From assembly GCA_002914805.1 (NCBI GenBank), contig JXTB01000016.1:1501230-1565229 (forward strand): DNA of 64,000 nt, read 5' to 3'. The stretch is from Parasponia andersonii. Its lineage: Eukaryota; Streptophyta; Magnoliopsida; Rosales; Cannabaceae. The translations under genes and the position numbers were made by a program. Numbering within the stretch: position 1 is the stretch's first letter; each line of letters opens with the position of its first letter. The notes beneath the pieces are model-generated. The model was not told the DNA's origin, searched no databases, and was given only the letters and a program-made list of their open reading frames with translations. This document shows, piece after piece, positions 60,291 through 64,000 of the stretch.

Positions 60291-61430
60291 ATGGGAGGCC
60301 ATTTGAGCAAGAACAAGGCCCCCCCTGGACCATCATCGTCATCATCAACAACCATCAAAGTCCACACCAATCTTCACTACACAACTGAGTTGAACTCGTA
60401 TGAGGCTGCCTGCAAGCTCGACTCGGACTTGAGGTCCTTTGACTCGGCCCTCCAAGCTCGAACTAACCAGGTGATCAATACTCTAGCTGTTGGAGTCGAA
60501 GTCCGAGCCCTTTCATTTGATTCCCTGAAGGAGGTCACCGAGTGCCTCTTGGAGATGAACCAGGAAGTGGTCAAAGTTATCTTGGAATGCAAGAAAGACA
60601 TTTGGAAAAGCCAAGAGCTGTTTGAGCTGGTTGAGGAGTACTTCGAGAACAGCTTGAAGACCCTCGATTTCTGCACGGCATTGGAGAAGTGCCTGAACCG
60701 CGCTCGCGACACCCAGTTGCTCATTCTCGTTGCTCTTCAACAATTCGAGGAGGAGACCGAAGAGGGAGGTAGTAGGTATGTAAGGACCCTTCAGGAGCTG
60801 AAGAACATCAAAACCGCAGGAGACCCTTTCACTGCTGAGTTCTTTCAACTGTTCCAATCTGTGCATAAGCAGCAGACTTTGATGCTTGAGAAACTGCAGC
60901 TCCGGAAGAACAAGATTGACAAGAAGCTGAAATCCATCCATGCTTGGAGGAAGGTCTCGAGCATGATATTTGTGGCCACTTTTGCTGCCGTGTTGATCTG
61001 CTCGGTGGTGGCGGCCGCGATGGCTGCGCCACCAGTCGCGGCGGCTTTGGCTGCGGCTACTTCGATTCCTGTCGGGTCAATGGGGAAGTGGATTGACTCC
61101 CTTTGGAAGAAGTATGAGGACGCTTTGAAGGGTCAGAAGGAGGTGATCAGCTCAATGCAGGTTGGGACTTATGTTGCCATTAAGGACTTGGACAACATCC
61201 GGGTTCTGATGGACCGTTTGGAGACGGAGATCGAGACCCTTTTACGGAGTGCGGATATCGCCATGGAAGAGGAGGCGTTGAGGCTCGGAATTGAGGAGAT
61301 TAAGAAGAAGCTTGGAGGGTTTATGAAGAATGTTGAGGAGCTGGGAGTTCAGGCTGATAATTGCAGCAGAGACATTCGCAGGGCCAGGACTGTGGTGCTT
61401 CAGAGGATCATAAGGAATCCCAACCACTGA
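60291..61430 (+). CDS. UPF0496 (DUF677) family membrane-associated protein, AT14A-like
   Basis: A single exon of 379 residues. I start at ATG 60291 ([13 protein letters not shown]) rather than the longer open frame from 60186, because family members begin MGG/MGN and the extra residues look like translated leader. Gly2 with Ser6 and Lys7 fits an N-myristoylation signal. A Ser-rich linker, a helical coiled-coil-prone region (about 40-220), a hydrophobic Ala-rich segment at about 223-262 (one or two membrane passes, broken by PP at 247-248), and a second helical region (about 270-370) follow. The family includes Arabidopsis AT14A, linked to membrane-cytoskeleton contacts; most members lack a known function. 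It appears intact and is much richer in GC than its surroundings. Confidence 0.9.
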   Translation: MGGHLSKNKAPPGPSSSSSTTIKVHTNLHYTTELNSYEAACKLDSDLRSFDSALQARTNQVINTLAVGVEVRALSFDSLKEVTECLLEMNQEVVKVILECKKDIWKSQELFELVEEYFENSLKTLDFCTALEKCLNRARDTQLLILVALQQFEEETEEGGSRYVRTLQELKNIKTAGDPFTAEFFQLFQSVHKQQTLMLEKLQLRKNKIDKKLKSIHAWRKVSSMIFVATFAAVLICSVVAAAMAAPPVAAALAAATSIPVGSMGKWIDSLWKKYEDALKGQKEVISSMQVGTYVAIKDLDNIRVLMDRLETEIETLLRSADIAMEEEALRLGIEEIKKKLGGFMKNVEELGVQADNCSRDIRRARTVVLQRIIRNPNH

Positions 61431-63350
61431 TGGGAAATGAAGACAACTTGCTTGGTTAAGATTCCGGTAGTGCTATGCTTAAAGACAACAAACTGTTTGT
61501 GTCGTTGGATCAAGACTTTATTCAATTGATGTTTCAGTTCATTTGATTATTGTTAATTATACAGACTCTATGCAAATCCGGGCAGTTTGGATTCTTGTTT
61601 AATGCAAAGACTGGTATTGCATTTCACCCTTTAATTTCTCTGTTTTGGCAATAGACATTTCGTTTTTCATTATGACAATAGATTATGGTATTATTTAGTC
61701 TATAGCATTGATTTTGATTTGCTTTGGTTGTCGACATTCTATGCTATTTTCTCATTTTATGCTTCAACTTTGTTTCCTTCTTTATAATAGGAAAGTTCAA
61801 TGAGTTCCCAACCAATGGGAAAAAGTGAAAAGTAGGATACCATTCATTGATGATGGACATTTCTGAATATGGCTACATTTTTTTGGAGTTGATATTGGCT
61901 TGGGTAAATCACCATAAAGTTTTCTTTAAAAATATTGTTGAAAAAAAAGAAGAAAAAAGAAAGTTCCCCAAAGAACCGTGCTTGTTACACTGGACATTGC
62001 TCTCTTTCTTTTCTCCATAGATGATTGCTTGTCCAATTGAGGTTCTATAGTTGGTTCTCATTATCCATCTACATTTCTGCTAAAATACTCTTCTTAAGCA
62101 ATAGTTTTTCTCTCTATTTTTCTTTTTTTTTTTTTTTTACCCTTCTTATTTTGATTCGAAAATAGTATCATTATTTCAACATTGGGTCAATATTAATGTC
62201 TTACGGAGAAGAAGTCCCAACTGCCTTCCTCAGCTATATTGCTATGAACCAGTGTTTAAAGGAATCGAAGGAAGCAAAGTTGTTATTAGCACTAAGAAAA
62301 GTAGGTTCATAAGAGCTTTCTTTTGAATGAGGAGAATGGGTGAAAAATTATTACACTTTACAAAATTCATTTTCATGGTTGAAAGTGGGAGATAATGGCT
62401 CTTCGTTATTCAAAGTAAATTCAAAGGAAAAAAAAAAAAAAAAAAATAGACTAAGATAATCTAGGTGAACCTTCTACGCTAAGTGATTTATTTGGGGATA
62501 GCAAAATGTGTGGGAACTCTTTCAAGGGCTGCCGAAAGAAAGAATATGAGGGAAGAAAACAAGGGAAACATGACGGTGCTCTAATTTAACTTAAGAAGCA
62601 TTTTTGTGGTGATACCATTCCAAGTCGTTATCCTATGACTTCTCAGCAACCAATTGACCACTGAGACTAATTACGCAAAGTGTTTGATGTCATTACATAC
62701 TTCTTTGCCTTCGCTTTCAGCATTCAAAGACGAACTGCTGCACCCTGTGTTCCATGTTACAATCATGTACATATTTTCATTTATCGTCTCATCCGGTCGA
62801 AAGAACAATGTTTTTTAAAAAAAAAAAAAAAATCCGAATTTCCCCCTAAATCCTTCGGTCTTGTAGGGCCAAATAAAACTCTTGACAAATTTAGATTAAA
62901 TCCCGTTAAAGTTAATCTATTTATTTATTTATTTATTTATTCATTTTCTTGCAGTACCAATTATATAATGCTAATGATTCGTTGGAACAGTTGATTATAG
63001 TGATACATACATTTAACAAACTTTGATGAATCCAACAGTCGTAGAAAAAAAAGAGTCAACGCTTCCCACATGGTATCTTTGAGCATCTTACCACAAAATC
63101 CCTTATAATGACGCAATACAATATTTAACCGGGAAAAAACAAATGGATAGCTCAATATTAGTTTCATATGATGTGCAATTGTGCACAGCCAAACGACTTG
63201 GACAGGTGGTACAATGGAAGGCTTGTTTGTGAAGACGGCTCATAAAGATGATCATTCACAAAGCTCTATTTCGTTTAGTTTTCGTTTTCATCATTACAGA
63301 ATACAAATGAACAGAAGATTAGTTAAAGTCTCATTTAAATTAGCTCACAA
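61431..63350. other. 3' flank of the UPF0496 gene and spacer
   Basis: The first hundred or more bases are probably the 3' UTR. Beyond that I see A-rich tracts (62429-62447, 62816-62832) and a (TTTA)n microsatellite at 62919-62941, but no supported gene. Confidence 0.4.
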
Positions 63351-63354
63351 GTCA

Positions 63355-63529
63355 TTGAGCTAGTAACCTGTAACGCAGCTTCACATTTTCAGGTAAACTG
63401 ATGCTTATATCTTCTAAGAGAAGCTCATTACTTGCATTGAGACTCTTGTATAGAAGAAATGATCGACTGCCGGACTCTCCCCTAAGAAATATATCAGAAG
63501 CCTTGTCACAGTTTACCAGAAAATTGCCT
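63355..63529 (-). CDS. Unidentified minus-strand exon
   Basis: A minus-strand open stretch follows an acceptor-like CCCGAGCAG and encodes NFLVNCDKASDIFLRGESGS, then SRSFLLYKSLNASNELLLED and ISISLPENVKLRYRLLA before a stop. The composition looks like real protein rather than random AT sequence, and the stop-terminated end suggests a last exon. I do not recognise the family. Related exons could lie to the right, beyond the window. It may be a pseudogene fragment. Confidence 0.35.
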
Positions 63530-64000
63530 GTCCTGCTCGGGGAGAACATCCAAACTCAAATTTGAATTATTTAGCAACGTTACTAACACCAAAATGTTTT
63601 GATGTCATTCAGAAACGTTCAACAGTGTTGCTAACCTTATTAAATATAAGTCGGAAGTTTTTGTTGATCGTCGTAAATTTCAATAGTGGTTATCAACAAT
63701 GCTAACCTGTTTAAATTATTTGCATTCGGATTTTTTCCGCAATAAATAGAAATACTCTTTTGCATAATTTAGGACACTGTCCCAGTGGGCGGAAAGAGTA
63801 AAGGGAATACGGAAAAAGAAAGATATAGTGCTGAATCATTTTCATGGTGTAATCATATAGGAATGGATTTAACCTGTCACCAGAACAAAATATATCCAAT
63901 AAAGAACTCGGCATAAGCATTCTCCAGAATTAACCTTATCACAGACAATCCATTATGATAACGTGACAAAAATGTGTGTGTAAAGAATCCAGACCCACAT
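63530..64000. other. Unassigned window end
   Basis: It may contain introns and exons of the same minus-strand gene (ILENAYAEFFIGYI is readable near 63930-63885), but no family is recognised. Confidence 0.25.

Noticed and set aside
60377..60941. Long minus-strand open frames opposite the UPF0496 gene
   Set aside because: Antisense shadows of a conserved single-exon gene.

Overview
This is nuclear DNA from a flowering plant, most likely a eudicot. The evidence is spliced plant genes (a WOX homeobox gene and a UPF0496/DUF677 gene), AT-rich spacers, and dense LTR retrotransposons of the Copia and Gypsy types. I cannot name the species. Only two protein-coding genes look intact: a three-exon WOX13-type homeobox gene at 1238-2156 (+) and a single-exon UPF0496 gene at 60291-61430 (+).

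Layout. 1-710: broken Myb/SANT-like domain. 1238-2156: WOX gene. 3418-4738 (-): intron-containing relic of the rRNA methyltransferase EMG1/NEP1. 4963-6280: 1.3-kb non-autonomous Mutator-like foldback element with a perfect 9-bp target-site duplication. 6712-14798: decayed Copia element (-). 14799-43031 (-): remains of a FANCJ/BRIP1-type DNA helicase gene. Its exons are scattered among at least four later arrivals: a 10.5-kb Copia element with a long extra region after pol (15764-26293), a lone Copia LTR holding a 600-base assembly gap (26846-28066), a lone Gypsy LTR (29000-31385), and a Gypsy element without gag (about 31797-40659) that itself carries a lone Copia LTR flanked by GACAG (36634-38425).

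43032-59040: transposon-derived sequence. It holds a DUF1985-type relic (-), a FAR1/MULE-transposase-like pseudogene (46667-57413, +) split by a full-length but decayed Gypsy chromovirus (48451-54431), and a degenerate repeat cluster. 59400-61430: UPF0496 gene with its pyrimidine-rich leader. 61431-64000: mostly featureless, with one unidentified minus-strand ORF near the end.

The window reads as a gene-poor region where several former genes (EMG1, FANCJ, FAR1-like) have decayed while transposons nested into them. Insertion order can be partly read from the nesting. I found no convincing new multigene system. The most unusual signals are the foldback MULE with its ATCGAA-rich core, the recurring TTGCAACA motif and post-pol ORF of the 10.5-kb Copia element, and the chromovirus inserted at the centre of an 18-bp palindrome.
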